64,000 bases of DNA from Flagellimonas chongwuensis (GTDB lineage Bacteria > Bacteroidota > Bacteroidia > Flavobacteriales > Flavobacteriaceae). Both the position numbers and the translations under genes were made by a program. The stretch covers positions 62,001 to 126,000 of the forward strand of contig NZ_WYET01000003.1 in assembly GCF_013376415.1 (NCBI RefSeq), in the 5' to 3' direction. The notes below the pieces were generated by a model. It was given only the letters and a program-made list of their open reading frames with translations. It had not been told where the DNA came from and did not search any database. Of this stretch, positions 53,184 to 62,524 are shown piece by piece. Position 1 is the first letter of the stretch; every line of letters starts with the position of its first letter.

Positions 53184-55583
53184 ATGGTAGCAAAGCTCAC
53201 TAAAGGATTTTGGCCCAAGGTCGCAAGCATTATACTCCGCAATAGGATCCTGATTCTTTTGGCGGTTATCGGCATTACCGTTTTTTTGGCCATGCAATGG
53301 AAAAACATGCAGTTTTCCAATACAGAAGCCAATATTCTTCCAGACGACCATCCAGCTAGTATTCAATACAATGCATTTACCAAAATATTCGGTGAAGAAG
53401 GCAATGCCATTGTTCTCGCCATAAGGGATTCAGCCCTATTTACACCAAAAAACTTTAACCGTTGGAACACATTGAGCAAACAGCTCGATGCATTTCCCGA
53501 GGTTGATTATGTGATTTCCTTAGAGAACTTAAAGGAGCTCATGAAAGACAATGAGACCCAAACCTTCTCCATGGAACCTTTGATTTCAAAGCCTCCGAAG
53601 ACAAAGCAGGAAATCGACTCCCTTACCAACCACCTGTTCAAAGAACTCCCATTTTACGATAACTTGGTGTACAATCCAGAGAGCGGAACTATACAGACGG
53701 TAGTTTATCTGGACAAGGACATTATGAACACCGCAGTAAGAAACGAGTTTATCCTGAACGATCTTGCTGAACTCGTAGAAGACTTTGAACAAGAGACCCA
53801 GATGGATGTTCGCATTTCCGGGATGCCTTATATCCGTACTTGGAACACCAAATCGATTGTTGATGAAATCGGACTGTTTATCGTAGGTGCACTCTTGGTC
53901 ACATCCATTATATTTTTCTTTTTCTTTAGGAGTTTCAGGGCAACCTTTATCTCCATGTGCGTGGTTATTATCGGTGTGATGTGGGCCTTTGGAATTCTTG
54001 GACTCTTAAGATATGAGATTACCATCCTAACAGCACTTATTCCACCTTTGATCATTGTAATCGGTATCCCAAACTGTATTTTCTTGATCAACAAGTACCA
54101 GCAAGAGGTCAAAAAACATGGCAATCAAGCTCTTTCCCTTCAGCGGGTGATTTCCAAAATCGGTAATGCCACATTAATGACGAACATTACCACAGCATCG
54201 GGTTTTGCCACCTTCATTATTTTGGATAGTGATCTGCTTAAAGAGTTTGGTATCGTTGCCTCCATCAATATTATCGGGATTTTTATTCTTTCCCTATTGA
54301 TCATCCCTATCATTTATAGCTTTATGCCGCTTCCCAAAACCAAGCACCTAAAGCACCTGAACAAAAAGTGGATGGACTTTTTTGTGAATTGGATGGAAAA
54401 CATTGTTAGAAATCATAGGATTGCCGTTTACATTACCACGGTTGCCGTACTGGTGCTGAGCATCATTGGTATCTATCAGATGCGAATTACCGGTAGCCGG
54501 ATCGAGGATTTGCCCAAAAACAGCCATTTTTATAAAGACATCCAATTTTTCGAAGCCGAGTTTGATGGCATCATGCCCATGGAAATTGTGGTGGATACCA
54601 AACGTAAAAATGGAGTTGTAAAACCTGCAACCCTTAAGCGAATGGACCGCTTGGGAGCCGTTATTGATGAAATCCCGGAACTGTCAAGACCAATTTCCAT
54701 CGTTGATTTGGTGAAATATTCCAAACAGGCCTATTACAACGGTATTCCAAAATACTATCAACTGCCCACCAGTCAAGAGAACACCTTCATCATGAACGCG
54801 GTTCAAAAGTCATCCACCGGCGGGGCCGACCTCTTACAAAGTTTTGTGGACAGTACAGGGCAAACTGCCCGTTTGACCACCTACATGCGCGATGTAAAAA
54901 TCGACCGTATGGAGGAAATCGAAAAAGATGTTCAAGAGGCCATCACCAAGGAATTTCCTTCAGATCGGTACAATGTTTTTATGACGGGAAAGGCCTTATT
55001 ATTTCTGAAAGGCACCAAATACCTCGTAAAAAACCTCTTATTGTCCCTCGCCTTGGCCATTGGACTAATTTCACTTTTTATGGCCTACCTGTTCCGATCC
55101 TTTAGAATGGTCATCATATCGTTGGTGCCCAATCTATTGCCGCTGGTGATAACAGCGGGCGTCATGGGATATTTGGGAGTGCCCATAAAACCATCCACCA
55201 TTTTGGTATTTAGCATTGCCTTTGGGATTTCCGTGGACGACACGATACATTTCCTGGCCAAATACCGGCAGGAACTCACAGCAAATCGTTGGCATATTAA
55301 ACGGTCGGTGTATGCGGCCTTGCGTGAGACGGGAGTGAGCATGTTCTACACCTCAATTGTATTGTTCTTTGGGTTTTCGGTATTTATCATCTCCAGTTTT
55401 GGGGGCACCAAAGCGTTGGGAGGGCTTGTATCGGCAACATTGCTCTTTGCCATGTTATCCAATTTGATTCTGTTACCTTCCTTATTATTGTCTTTGGAAC
55501 GAAGCATTGCCAACAAACAGGTACTCAAAAAACCACAAATCGACATTTTACCACAGGAAGAGGACAACCTCAAGGACAAATAG
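53184..55583 (+). CDS. RND superfamily (MMPL-like) exporter
   Basis: This 799-residue inner-membrane protein of the MMPL/RND superfamily has two repeats of one plus five helices. The first helix is near 20-38, a periplasmic domain spans about 45-215, and helices run 225-395. A second first-helix near 410-430, a second periplasmic domain (about 435-620) and helices to 775 follow. Conserved transport-helix segments include FGISVDDTIHFLAKYRQE, with the acid pair used for proton coupling. Relatives export lipids, hopanoids or other hydrophobic molecules; the cargo here is not known. Downstream is asnS. Confidence 0.88.
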   Translation: MVAKLTKGFWPKVASIILRNRILILLAVIGITVFLAMQWKNMQFSNTEANILPDDHPASIQYNAFTKIFGEEGNAIVLAIRDSALFTPKNFNRWNTLSKQLDAFPEVDYVISLENLKELMKDNETQTFSMEPLISKPPKTKQEIDSLTNHLFKELPFYDNLVYNPESGTIQTVVYLDKDIMNTAVRNEFILNDLAELVEDFEQETQMDVRISGMPYIRTWNTKSIVDEIGLFIVGALLVTSIIFFFFFRSFRATFISMCVVIIGVMWAFGILGLLRYEITILTALIPPLIIVIGIPNCIFLINKYQQEVKKHGNQALSLQRVISKIGNATLMTNITTASGFATFIILDSDLLKEFGIVASINIIGIFILSLLIIPIIYSFMPLPKTKHLKHLNKKWMDFFVNWMENIVRNHRIAVYITTVAVLVLSIIGIYQMRITGSRIEDLPKNSHFYKDIQFFEAEFDGIMPMEIVVDTKRKNGVVKPATLKRMDRLGAVIDEIPELSRPISIVDLVKYSKQAYYNGIPKYYQLPTSQENTFIMNAVQKSSTGGADLLQSFVDSTGQTARLTTYMRDVKIDRMEEIEKDVQEAITKEFPSDRYNVFMTGKALLFLKGTKYLVKNLLLSLALAIGLISLFMAYLFRSFRMVIISLVPNLLPLVITAGVMGYLGVPIKPSTILVFSIAFGISVDDTIHFLAKYRQELTANRWHIKRSVYAALRETGVSMFYTSIVLFFGFSVFIISSFGGTKALGGLVSATLLFAMLSNLILLPSLLLSLERSIANKQVLKKPQIDILPQEEDNLKDK

Positions 55584-55673
55584 TACTCACCTCTGGCATA
55601 AATAAGGCCAATCCATTGCCATCATTTTTTATCAAAAAGCTATCTTTACCAACTAAATCACGATAGTTTTAGA

Positions 55674-57107
55674 ATGATGTCTTATTCCATAAAAGAATTG
55701 CTAGAAAAGCAACCCGTAGGAGATTCCGTTGAAGTAAATGGATGGGTAAAAACCTTTAGAAGTAACCGATTTATTGCCCTGAACGATGGTTCTACCATAC
55801 ATAATATTCAGTGCGTCGTGGATTTTGAAAATTTGGACGAGGCATTGCTCAAAAAGATTTCGACCGGGGCCGCCCTAAAAATTACAGGAACTTTAGAGGA
55901 AAGCCAAGGTCGAGGACAAAGTGTGGAAATCCAGGCCACAGATATATTCGTGCACGGAACCGCTGACCCGGAGACCTACCCCATTCAACCTAAAAAACAC
56001 TCATTGGAATTTTTAAGGGAAAAAGCGCATCTTAGGGTTCGTACCAACACTTTTTCTGCCGTAATGCGAGTAAGGTCGGTACTTTCGTTTGCCGTTCACA
56101 GCTATTTTCAGCAGAATGGATTTTATTATATGCACGCCCCAATCATTACAGGTTCAGATGCAGAAGGTGCCGGTGAAATGTTCCGAGTGTCAACTTTGGA
56201 TGCCAAAAAACCTCCATTAAATGATTCCGGCGAAGTGGATTACTCCGAGGACTTTTTTGGAAAGGAGACCAACCTCACCGTATCAGGACAGTTGGAGGCT
56301 GAAACCTATGCCATGGGATTGGGCAAAGTATATACCTTTGGACCTACGTTTAGAGCTGAAAACTCAAATACTTCACGCCATTTGGCAGAATTCTGGATGA
56401 TAGAGCCCGAGATGGCCTTTTATGATCTGGATGCCAATATGGACTTAGCTGAAGACTTCATTAAATATATAATTCAATACGTTCTGGACCATTGCCAGGA
56501 TGATCTTGAATTCTTGGAAAAACGTCTTTTGGACGAAGAAAAAGGCAAGCCCCAGAACGAACGTTCAGAAATGTCGTTAATAGAAAAATTAAAGTTCGTG
56601 GTAGAGAACAACTTTAAAAGGGTATCCTACACCGAAGCAATCGACATCCTTAAGAACAGCAAACCCAATAAAAAGAAAAAATTCCAATTCCCTATTGATG
56701 AATGGGGTGCGGATCTGCAAAGTGAGCACGAGCGTTTCTTGGTAGAAAAGCACTTTAAATGCCCCGTAATTCTTTTTGATTACCCTGCGAACATCAAAGC
56801 GTTTTATATGCGCTTGAACGAGGATGGCAAAACCGTTCGTGCCATGGATGTACTTTTTCCTGGTATTGGCGAGATTGTAGGTGGATCACAAAGAGAAGAG
56901 CGTCTCGAGGTATTGGAACAAAAAATTAAGGAATTGGATATTGATGCCAAAGAGCTTTGGTGGTACCTTGACCTTAGAAAATTCGGTACCGCCGTCCATA
57001 GTGGTTTTGGACTAGGTTTTGAGCGCATGGTGCAATTTACCACCGGAATGGGCAACATTAGGGACGTAATCCCCTACCCTAGAACGCCGCAGAACGCCGA
57101 GTTTTAA
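55674..57107 (+). CDS. asnS: Asparaginyl-tRNA synthetase
   Basis: AsnRS charges tRNA-Asn. The 477-residue class II synthetase has an N-terminal OB-fold anticodon-binding domain ([20 protein letters not shown]) and a class II core. Motif 2 is [20 protein letters not shown], the ATP-binding region is [20 protein letters not shown], and motif 3 is [20 protein letters not shown], ending in [10 protein letters not shown]. The [11 protein letters not shown] segment marks the Asn rather than the Asp enzyme. Two adjacent ATGs (55674 and 55677) are equally possible starts. It is followed by rpoN after 48 bases. Confidence 0.96.
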   Translation: MMSYSIKELLEKQPVGDSVEVNGWVKTFRSNRFIALNDGSTIHNIQCVVDFENLDEALLKKISTGAALKITGTLEESQGRGQSVEIQATDIFVHGTADPETYPIQPKKHSLEFLREKAHLRVRTNTFSAVMRVRSVLSFAVHSYFQQNGFYYMHAPIITGSDAEGAGEMFRVSTLDAKKPPLNDSGEVDYSEDFFGKETNLTVSGQLEAETYAMGLGKVYTFGPTFRAENSNTSRHLAEFWMIEPEMAFYDLDANMDLAEDFIKYIIQYVLDHCQDDLEFLEKRLLDEEKGKPQNERSEMSLIEKLKFVVENNFKRVSYTEAIDILKNSKPNKKKKFQFPIDEWGADLQSEHERFLVEKHFKCPVILFDYPANIKAFYMRLNEDGKTVRAMDVLFPGIGEIVGGSQREERLEVLEQKIKELDIDAKELWWYLDLRKFGTAVHSGFGLGFERMVQFTTGMGNIRDVIPYPRTPQNAEF

Positions 57108-57155
57108 TTTGATTTTATTATTTTAAGAAGGTAAGATTGTAAATCATCAATCCGT

Positions 57156-58613
57156 ATGCTGAAACAACATCTACAGTTTAAACTTTCCCAAAAACTGTCT
57201 CCACAGCAGATTCAGCTCATGAAGCTTATTCAATTGCCGACCCAGGCCTTTGAACAAAGGCTGAAGCAAGAGCTGGAAGAAAATCCTGCATTGGAGAGCG
57301 GTAAAGAGGAAACAGACGTGCTGGATGACATGTATGAGGATACTTATGATGAATCGGACGATAACGAAAGTATAGACACGGAGGAAATCAATATTGACGA
57401 TTATCTGAGTGATGATGAAATACCCGATTACCGGACCCAGGCCAATAATTACAGTGCAGATGACGAGGAGAAAAGCGTGCCGTATGCCGCTGGCATCTCT
57501 TTTACACAGTATTTGCTGAATCAGCTCAACACCGTTTATCTAGACGATGAAGAATGGGCCATTGCCGAATTTTTGGTAGGCAGTGTGGACGAAAGTGGTT
57601 ACATACGCAGACCTCTTGCGGACATTATGGATGATCTTGCCTTCACCCAAAATATTTATGCCGAAGAGGATAAGATCAAACATGTTTTAAAAATTGTTCA
57701 GGACCTAGACCCCCCAGGGGTGGGTGCCCGCTCGCTGGACGAGTGCCTCATCATACAATTAAAGCGCAAGGAACAAAAGCCTTCCATAGAACTCGCCATC
57801 AATATACTGGAACGTTCTTTTGAACATTTTACCAAAAAACATTACTCCAAACTCATACAAAAACATCATGTTTCAGAACAGGAGCTCAAAGATGCCATTT
57901 CTGAAATAGAGAAATTAAATCCGAAGCCAGGAGGATCGTATTCTGGAAGTACTCGGATGATAGAGCATATCGTCCCTGACTTTTCCATTAAAATCGTGGA
58001 CGGTGAACTGGAACTGAGCCTCAACGGAAGAAACGCTCCTGAGCTGCATGTTTCCAAAGAGTACAGCAATATGCTGGAAGGCTATAAAAATGCCAAGGAA
58101 AAGTCCAAGTCCCAGAAGGACACCGTCATGTTCATCAAACAGAAATTGGATGCCGCCAAATGGTTCATAGATGCCATCAGGCAGCGCCAACAGACGTTGT
58201 TCATTACCATGAGTACGATCATGGAATATCAAAAAGAATATTTTATGACCGGGGACGAACGCAAGTTGCGCCCTATGATCCTAAAAGATATTGCCGATAA
58301 GATAGATATGGACGTGTCCACCGTATCAAGGGTCGCGAACAGCAAATATGTGGACACTCCCTATGGCACCAAGCTGATTAAGGATTTCTTTTCCGAAGCC
58401 ATGAAGAACGAACAGGGTGAGGATGTGTCCACAAGGGAGATCAAAAAGATTTTGGAAACGGTTATCCGTGATGAGGAGAAGAAAAAACCCCTTACGGATG
58501 CAAAATTGGCCAAAATTCTTAAAGAAAAAGGGTATCCGATTGCCCGACGAACCGTGGCCAAATACCGGGAACAATTAGATATCCCAGTGGCAAGGCTACG
58601 AAAAGAAATTTGA
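57156..58613 (+). CDS. rpoN: RNA polymerase sigma-54 factor
   Basis: Sigma-54 directs RNA polymerase to -24/-12 promoters and needs an activator ATPase. The 485-residue protein has region I (LQFKLSQKLSPQQIQLMKLI), an acidic region II (about 50-110) and the core-binding region around 115-320. A helix-turn-helix is at about 395-415 (DIADKIDMDVSTVSRVANSK), and the RpoN box near the end is ARRTVAKYREQLDIPVARLR. All parts are intact. I did not see a sigma-54 activator in this window. Its stop overlaps the start of the next gene (TGATG), so they are coupled. Confidence 0.97.
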   Translation: MLKQHLQFKLSQKLSPQQIQLMKLIQLPTQAFEQRLKQELEENPALESGKEETDVLDDMYEDTYDESDDNESIDTEEINIDDYLSDDEIPDYRTQANNYSADDEEKSVPYAAGISFTQYLLNQLNTVYLDDEEWAIAEFLVGSVDESGYIRRPLADIMDDLAFTQNIYAEEDKIKHVLKIVQDLDPPGVGARSLDECLIIQLKRKEQKPSIELAINILERSFEHFTKKHYSKLIQKHHVSEQELKDAISEIEKLNPKPGGSYSGSTRMIEHIVPDFSIKIVDGELELSLNGRNAPELHVSKEYSNMLEGYKNAKEKSKSQKDTVMFIKQKLDAAKWFIDAIRQRQQTLFITMSTIMEYQKEYFMTGDERKLRPMILKDIADKIDMDVSTVSRVANSKYVDTPYGTKLIKDFFSEAMKNEQGEDVSTREIKKILETVIRDEEKKKPLTDAKLAKILKEKGYPIARRTVAKYREQLDIPVARLRKEI

Positions 58614-59215
58614 TGCGCCACGTATACAACATTATATCTTACCTGTTCCATCCTTTGTTCATACCGATTGGAGGGACTATAGTGTATTTTTTGGTGGCTC
58701 CTTACAGCACTTTAGAGACCCAAAGTGGGAACATACTCCCCATTTTTATACTAACGGTGATTATTCCGATTATTTTTTTCCTGATCTTGAAAAATCTCGG
58801 TGTAATCAATTCCATATTTTTACCGACCATTCAAGAACGCAAATATCCGCTCTATATTAGCTGTATTATCTTTTTGATGATATTGTATAAGGTAATACCC
58901 AATAATTACGTACACGAGCTCTTTTATTACTTTACCGGGCTCTTAACGGCTACCACGGCTACCATTGTCCTGTTGTTTTTTCGATTCAAGACCAGTATGC
59001 ACCTTTTGGGGATGGGAAGTATTCTGACCTTCATGGTTGCGTTGAGTATTCATTTTGAGATCAACATCACCATCGCCATTAGTTTGTTTACCCTATTTAC
59101 CGGAATGGTAGCTACATCCAGATTATACCTAAAAGCCCATACAAAAAATGAGCTATTGATTGGTTTTATGCTAGGATGCTGCTCCCAGCTCATAATTCTC
59201 AAATACTGGCTATAG
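58613..59215 (+). CDS. Small polytopic membrane protein with PAP2-like end
   Basis: This 200-residue membrane protein has about six hydrophobic helices. I start it at ATG 58613 (MRHVYNIISYLFHPLFIPIG), whose A is the last base of the rpoN stop. The final helices contain ATSRLYLKAHTKNELLIGF, which recalls the third PAP2 phosphatase motif (S-R-x5-H-x3-D), with Glu where PAP2 has Asp. The first PAP2 motif (K-x6-R-P) and the second (PSGH) are not visible, so an active phosphatase is unlikely. It might be a degenerate relative. It is translationally coupled to rpoN. Its 3' end overlaps that of porT by 6 bases. Confidence 0.7.
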   Translation: MRHVYNIISYLFHPLFIPIGGTIVYFLVAPYSTLETQSGNILPIFILTVIIPIIFFLILKNLGVINSIFLPTIQERKYPLYISCIIFLMILYKVIPNNYVHELFYYFTGLLTATTATIVLLFFRFKTSMHLLGMGSILTFMVALSIHFEINITIAISLFTLFTGMVATSRLYLKAHTKNELLIGFMLGCCSQLIILKYWL

Positions 59216-59917
59216 AATATAAAAAGTGAGCCCGACCCTTAGAACTCTCAAATCGATGGATTCACCTGCAATTGAAGCCCGTTCTTTCAACAAAGGATTT
59301 AAACTATAATATGCGTGGATGTTCCATGTATTGTATCCAAAATTCAGCATAAGACCGTACTGCAGAGCATCAATGTCATCATTTGAAAAAGAAACATTAC
59401 CTTCATCGGTAACCAATTTAGATCTTCCAGAAAACACGTACCCCAATTTGGCTCCTGCATATATTCTCCAAAACCTATATTCTGTCGCTGTAGATGTACG
59501 CCACCTAACCTCTAAAGGGAATTCTATTGCATGTGTTTCCAATTTACTGCGGTTGAAGTTCTCATCATCTAAAATCTGGTAAGCCCTTACATCACCATCT
59601 TCCGTGACACCCATATTGGAATAATACGAATTAGCGGCATAGCCCAAACCAACACCAAGTCCAAAGTTCCTTCTTTTGTTGAGCGGAATATCTTTAATAA
59701 AACCAAGTTGAAGATTATAGGAAAGGTTGCGTTGATCTAGTGCATCCGGACTATTCAACAACACGTTATATCCCACACCTACATAAAACTGGTCTTCCAG
59801 GTAATAACTATCCACAGGTTGTGCTTGTATGCTATCTGTACCTGATTGGCCCAAAACAAAACAAGAGCACAGCATACTTAATGAAAAAATCGAAATCTTA
59901 TAAAACAACTGAATCAT
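59210..59917 (-). CDS. porT: PorT-like outer-membrane beta-barrel protein (type IX secretion related)
   Basis: This 235-residue protein has a signal peptide (cut near CFVLGQ, about residue 24). Repeated amphipathic strands follow (FYVGVGYNVLLNSPDALDQR, FGLGVGLGYAANSYYSNMG, YRFWRIYAGAKLGYVFSGRS, LRVLRVGLTFYIL) with an aromatic or hydrophobic C-terminus, as in eight-stranded barrels. PorT/SprT is needed for type IX protein secretion in Bacteroidota. In many flavobacteria the gene lies next to exbB/exbD, as here, which supports the name beyond generic barrel similarity. A terminator separates it from exbD, so it is transcribed on its own. Confidence 0.78.
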   Translation of the reverse strand: MIQLFYKISIFSLSMLCSCFVLGQSGTDSIQAQPVDSYYLEDQFYVGVGYNVLLNSPDALDQRNLSYNLQLGFIKDIPLNKRRNFGLGVGLGYAANSYYSNMGVTEDGDVRAYQILDDENFNRSKLETHAIEFPLEVRWRTSTATEYRFWRIYAGAKLGYVFSGRSKLVTDEGNVSFSNDDIDALQYGLMLNFGYNTWNIHAYYSLNPLLKERASIAGESIDLRVLRVGLTFYIL

Positions 59918-59935
59918 GTGACAATTTAAAACAAA

Positions 59936-59965
59936 AAACGCCCCAAATTAAAATTTGGAGCGTTT
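59936..59965 (-). terminator. Rho-independent terminator of the exbB-exbD operon
   Basis: On the minus strand a stem AAACGCTCCAAATT with one mismatched pair closes on AATTTGGGGCGTTT and runs into TTTGTTTT. It lies just after the second exbD stop and just before porT. Confidence 0.8.
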
Positions 59966-59987
59966 CCCACTAAATCTAAGCTATTGC

Positions 59988-60470
59988 CTACTGTAGATTG
60001 TTAAAAGCATCTCCCTCGTAAGTGGTATAATTCACTTTAAGGGCATTAACTTCTCTCAATTGTTGCTTAATGTCGGTAATAAGACCCATATTGGCCTCTT
60101 TATCGACCTTCAAAGCAGTAGTCAATACATTTTGAAGTTCTTGCGGTTTCTTTGCACGTTCTGCCAAAATAAATGAACCTACTTCGTCCACATTGGCAAA
60201 TTTATCATTCAATTGGATCTTTGGCTCTGTTCCAAAAACCTTTTGATATTCTTGAGTAGGTGTCCCTACATAAATGTAAATAACGCGATCCTTCTTTTCC
60301 AACTTCTTAATTTCCGAAGCGTTTGGAAGGGTGTTGGCAACCATTAAAGAACTATCCTTCATCGTGGTCACTGTCATAAAGAAGAAAAGCAGCATGAAAA
60401 CGATGTCTGGCAACGAAGCTGTTGACACCGCTGGTAAATCTCCTTCCTTCTTTTTGGTAAACTTAGCCAT
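59988..60470 (-). CDS. exbD: ExbD/TolR biopolymer transport protein, second copy
   Basis: This 160-residue protein has one N-terminal membrane helix (PDIVFMLLFFFMTVTTM, about 20-38) with the functional Asp at its start, followed by a periplasmic domain. ExbD works with ExbB to turn proton flow into motion of TonB or related envelope machines. It is the last of the run exbB, unknown, exbD, exbD, 14 bases after the first exbD. Compared with the first copy its loop is shorter and lacks the Cys-rich insert. Confidence 0.9.
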   Translation of the reverse strand: MAKFTKKKEGDLPAVSTASLPDIVFMLLFFFMTVTTMKDSSLMVANTLPNASEIKKLEKKDRVIYIYVGTPTQEYQKVFGTEPKIQLNDKFANVDEVGSFILAERAKKPQELQNVLTTALKVDKEANMGLITDIKQQLREVNALKVNYTTYEGDAFNNLQ

Positions 60471-60484
60471 ATTAAATATAGTTT

Positions 60485-61090
60485 TTAATCGGTTGTTGTT
60501 TCTGCTTCTGAAAGCTTTTGCGGAAACATATCTTGGATACGCTTTACTTTATCTTTCAGTTCATCTCTTACGTTTGATGGTGTCTCTGGGTCCAAATATT
60601 TGGATTCCATCGTTGTAAAGTCTGAACCATACAAACGCTGAGCTTCACGGTTACGCAAGTCATTATATGCACCTACTAACTCGTTCTGAACAGTAATATA
60701 AGTGCTATACTTGGTTTCCCTATCGTTCTTCAACGAAATGATCGCTTTTGTTGGGTTATCTGATGAAGAGGGATCCTTCTTACCTTTACAATAAGTGCAA
60801 GATCCATCGGCGCCGTTTTCCAAAAAGGCGGTGGCCGCTTCTCTCAAATCCTTAATTTCCATCAAATTATCCTCAACCAAAAGTTGTCCATTTCTGTTGA
60901 TGTTCACAGTAAAAATGTTTTTCTGCTTAATCACAACATCTTGCTCTGGCGGCTCTATTGGCGGTAGCATACGGTCCAAACCTGCATCTGTTTCAATGGT
61001 GGTGGTCACCAAGAAAAAGATCAGCAGAAGGAATGCAATATCCGCCATGGAACCGGCATTTACTTCCGGTGCTCCTTTTCTTCTAGGCAT
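60485..61090 (-). CDS. exbD: ExbD/TolR biopolymer transport protein, first copy
   Basis: This 201-residue ExbD-like protein has a helix SMADIAFLLLIFFLVTTTIE (about 14-33) carrying the conserved Asp of the proton path. The periplasmic part is longer than usual. After GQLLVEDNLMEIKDLREAAT comes a short loop with CTYCKGKKDPSS, whose two cysteines could form a disulfide or bind a metal. The C-terminus is highly charged. It is 10 bases downstream of the small membrane protein gene and belongs to the same operon as exbB. Confidence 0.88.
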   Translation of the reverse strand: MPRRKGAPEVNAGSMADIAFLLLIFFLVTTTIETDAGLDRMLPPIEPPEQDVVIKQKNIFTVNINRNGQLLVEDNLMEIKDLREAATAFLENGADGSCTYCKGKKDPSSSDNPTKAIISLKNDRETKYSTYITVQNELVGAYNDLRNREAQRLYGSDFTTMESKYLDPETPSNVRDELKDKVKRIQDMFPQKLSEAETTTD

Positions 61091-61100
61091 AATTAACTTT

Positions 61101-61538
61101 TTACTTTACAAACATTCTTTTCAAACCTGGTACTATCATTAGAATTACCGCAATAAGGGTAAGGATGAAGAATACGTTCAATCCCATTCCAATGTTTTTC
61201 ACAGTTCCTTCCGTGGTCTCAATACCCCTATCGGACATTGTTTCTACCACAGCCATATTATCTGAAGAAATACCGTAAGATATCGCTACGATAATAGCCA
61301 ATCCACCTATGGCGAACAGGGCTTTCTTAATACTTCCTTTGGTGGTGAACAATTTTGCCAACCCGAATACTACTGAAGTGATAACAGCAATAGCCAAAAG
61401 GATATACATTATAATGAACATGAAGTTCATCGCACCACTATTAATGGCATCTGGATCATCGGCAGACGGAAGAGAGAACCAAAGTACGGCTGCTACCAAT
61501 CCGATGACGATGAGCAATATTTTTACTATTTTATTCAT
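61101..61538 (-). CDS. Small membrane protein of the exbB-exbD operon
   Basis: This 145-residue protein has four hydrophobic helices (about 5-22, 38-62, 75-92 and 118-137) and short loops. I recognise no enzyme family. It lies between exbB (26-base gap) and the first exbD (10-base gap) on the same strand, an arrangement known from other flavobacteria. It may therefore be an accessory part of the proton-driven machine. Function unknown. Confidence 0.75.
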   Translation of the reverse strand: MNKIVKILLIVIGLVAAVLWFSLPSADDPDAINSGAMNFMFIIMYILLAIAVITSVVFGLAKLFTTKGSIKKALFAIGGLAIIVAISYGISSDNMAVVETMSDRGIETTEGTVKNIGMGLNVFFILTLIAVILMIVPGLKRMFVK

Positions 61539-61564
61539 GATTCTCGATAGATTTTAATTCGTAA

Positions 61565-62293
61565 TTATTTCTTGTGGGCAGCCAACATATCAATCAAAGC
61601 GATTGAGCTGTCTTCCATATCGTTTACGATACTATCGATTTTTGCAATAATATAGTTGTAGAAAATCTGAAGGATAATCGCTGTGATCAAACCGAATACG
61701 GTTGTCAATAACGCTACCTGGATATCTCCTGCAATCAAAGATGCACTCAAGTTACCTACTGCTGCAATTTTCTGGAAGGCCGCAATCATACCGATTACCG
61801 TACCCATGAACCCAAGCATAGGAGCAATAGCGATAAACAAAGACAACCAAGAAACGTTTTTCTCCAATTGTCCCATTTGTACACCACCGTAAGCCACTAC
61901 AGCTTTCTCAGCAGACTCAAGTCCTTCATCAACTCTATCCAAACCTTGGTAATAGATAGAAGCAACAGGTCCTTTTGTGTTTCTACAAACTTCTTTGGCT
62001 GCTTCAACACCACCAGAAGCCAAAGCGTCCTCAACTTGTTGCTTCAATTTGGTAGAGTTGGTAGTTGCCAAATTCAAATAAATAATTCTTTCGATGGCAA
62101 CGGCCAATCCCAAGATCAAACAAAGCAATACAATTCCCATGAAGGCAGGACCTCCTTGGATAAATTGCTCTTTCAATACTTGGGTGAAGCTAGCGCTGGC
62201 TTCAGCTTCTTCTTGTAACATTGCTGCAGATGCAGTTGTTGTTCCCATCACAAACATTCCAGCAGCAGCCAGAGTAAAGGATATTTTTTTCAT
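61565..62293 (-). CDS. exbB: MotA/TolQ/ExbB proton channel protein
   Basis: ExbB forms the membrane ring that, with ExbD, harvests the proton-motive force. The 242-residue protein has an apparent N-terminal signal-like segment (MKKISFTLAAAGMFVMGTTT) and then three functional helices. They are FMGIVLLCLILGLAVAIERI (about 52-72), LSLFIAIAPMLGFMGTVIGM (about 150-170) and VALLTTVFGLITAIILQIFY (about 193-213). The last two carry the MotA/TolQ/ExbB signature. The cleavable leader before the first helix is usual for Bacteroidota ExbB. First gene of the operon. Confidence 0.92.
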   Translation of the reverse strand: MKKISFTLAAAGMFVMGTTTASAAMLQEEAEASASFTQVLKEQFIQGGPAFMGIVLLCLILGLAVAIERIIYLNLATTNSTKLKQQVEDALASGGVEAAKEVCRNTKGPVASIYYQGLDRVDEGLESAEKAVVAYGGVQMGQLEKNVSWLSLFIAIAPMLGFMGTVIGMIAAFQKIAAVGNLSASLIAGDIQVALLTTVFGLITAIILQIFYNYIIAKIDSIVNDMEDSSIALIDMLAAHKK

Positions 62294-62370
62294 TTTACTT
62301 AAACTTAAATTTAGTTAGTTAATAATATAAAGATATAAAAATTTTACAATTGAAAAATTAAAATACCTAG

Positions 62371-62458
62371 CAGAGAGGAAGGGATTCGAACCCTCGATAC
62401 ACTTTTGGTGTATACACACTTTCCAGGCGTGCGCCTTCGACCACTCGGCCACCTCTCT
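62371..62458 (-). tRNA. tRNA-Ser (anticodon GGA)
   Basis: The minus strand gives an 88-base class II tRNA. The acceptor AGAGAGG pairs with CCTCTCT, with discriminator G. D-arm GCCGAGTGGTCGAAGGC and anticodon stem CACGC/GTGTG enclose loop CTGGAAA with anticodon GGA. A long variable arm (TATACACC...GGTGTATC type) and the GGTTCGAATCC T arm follow. CCA is not encoded. Confidence 0.96.
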
Positions 62459-62524
62459 ATTGTTCCATTTAGGCCGACCAATAAACGAAAAATTTATTAG
62501 TTATAGAAATTTGATGCGTTAATT

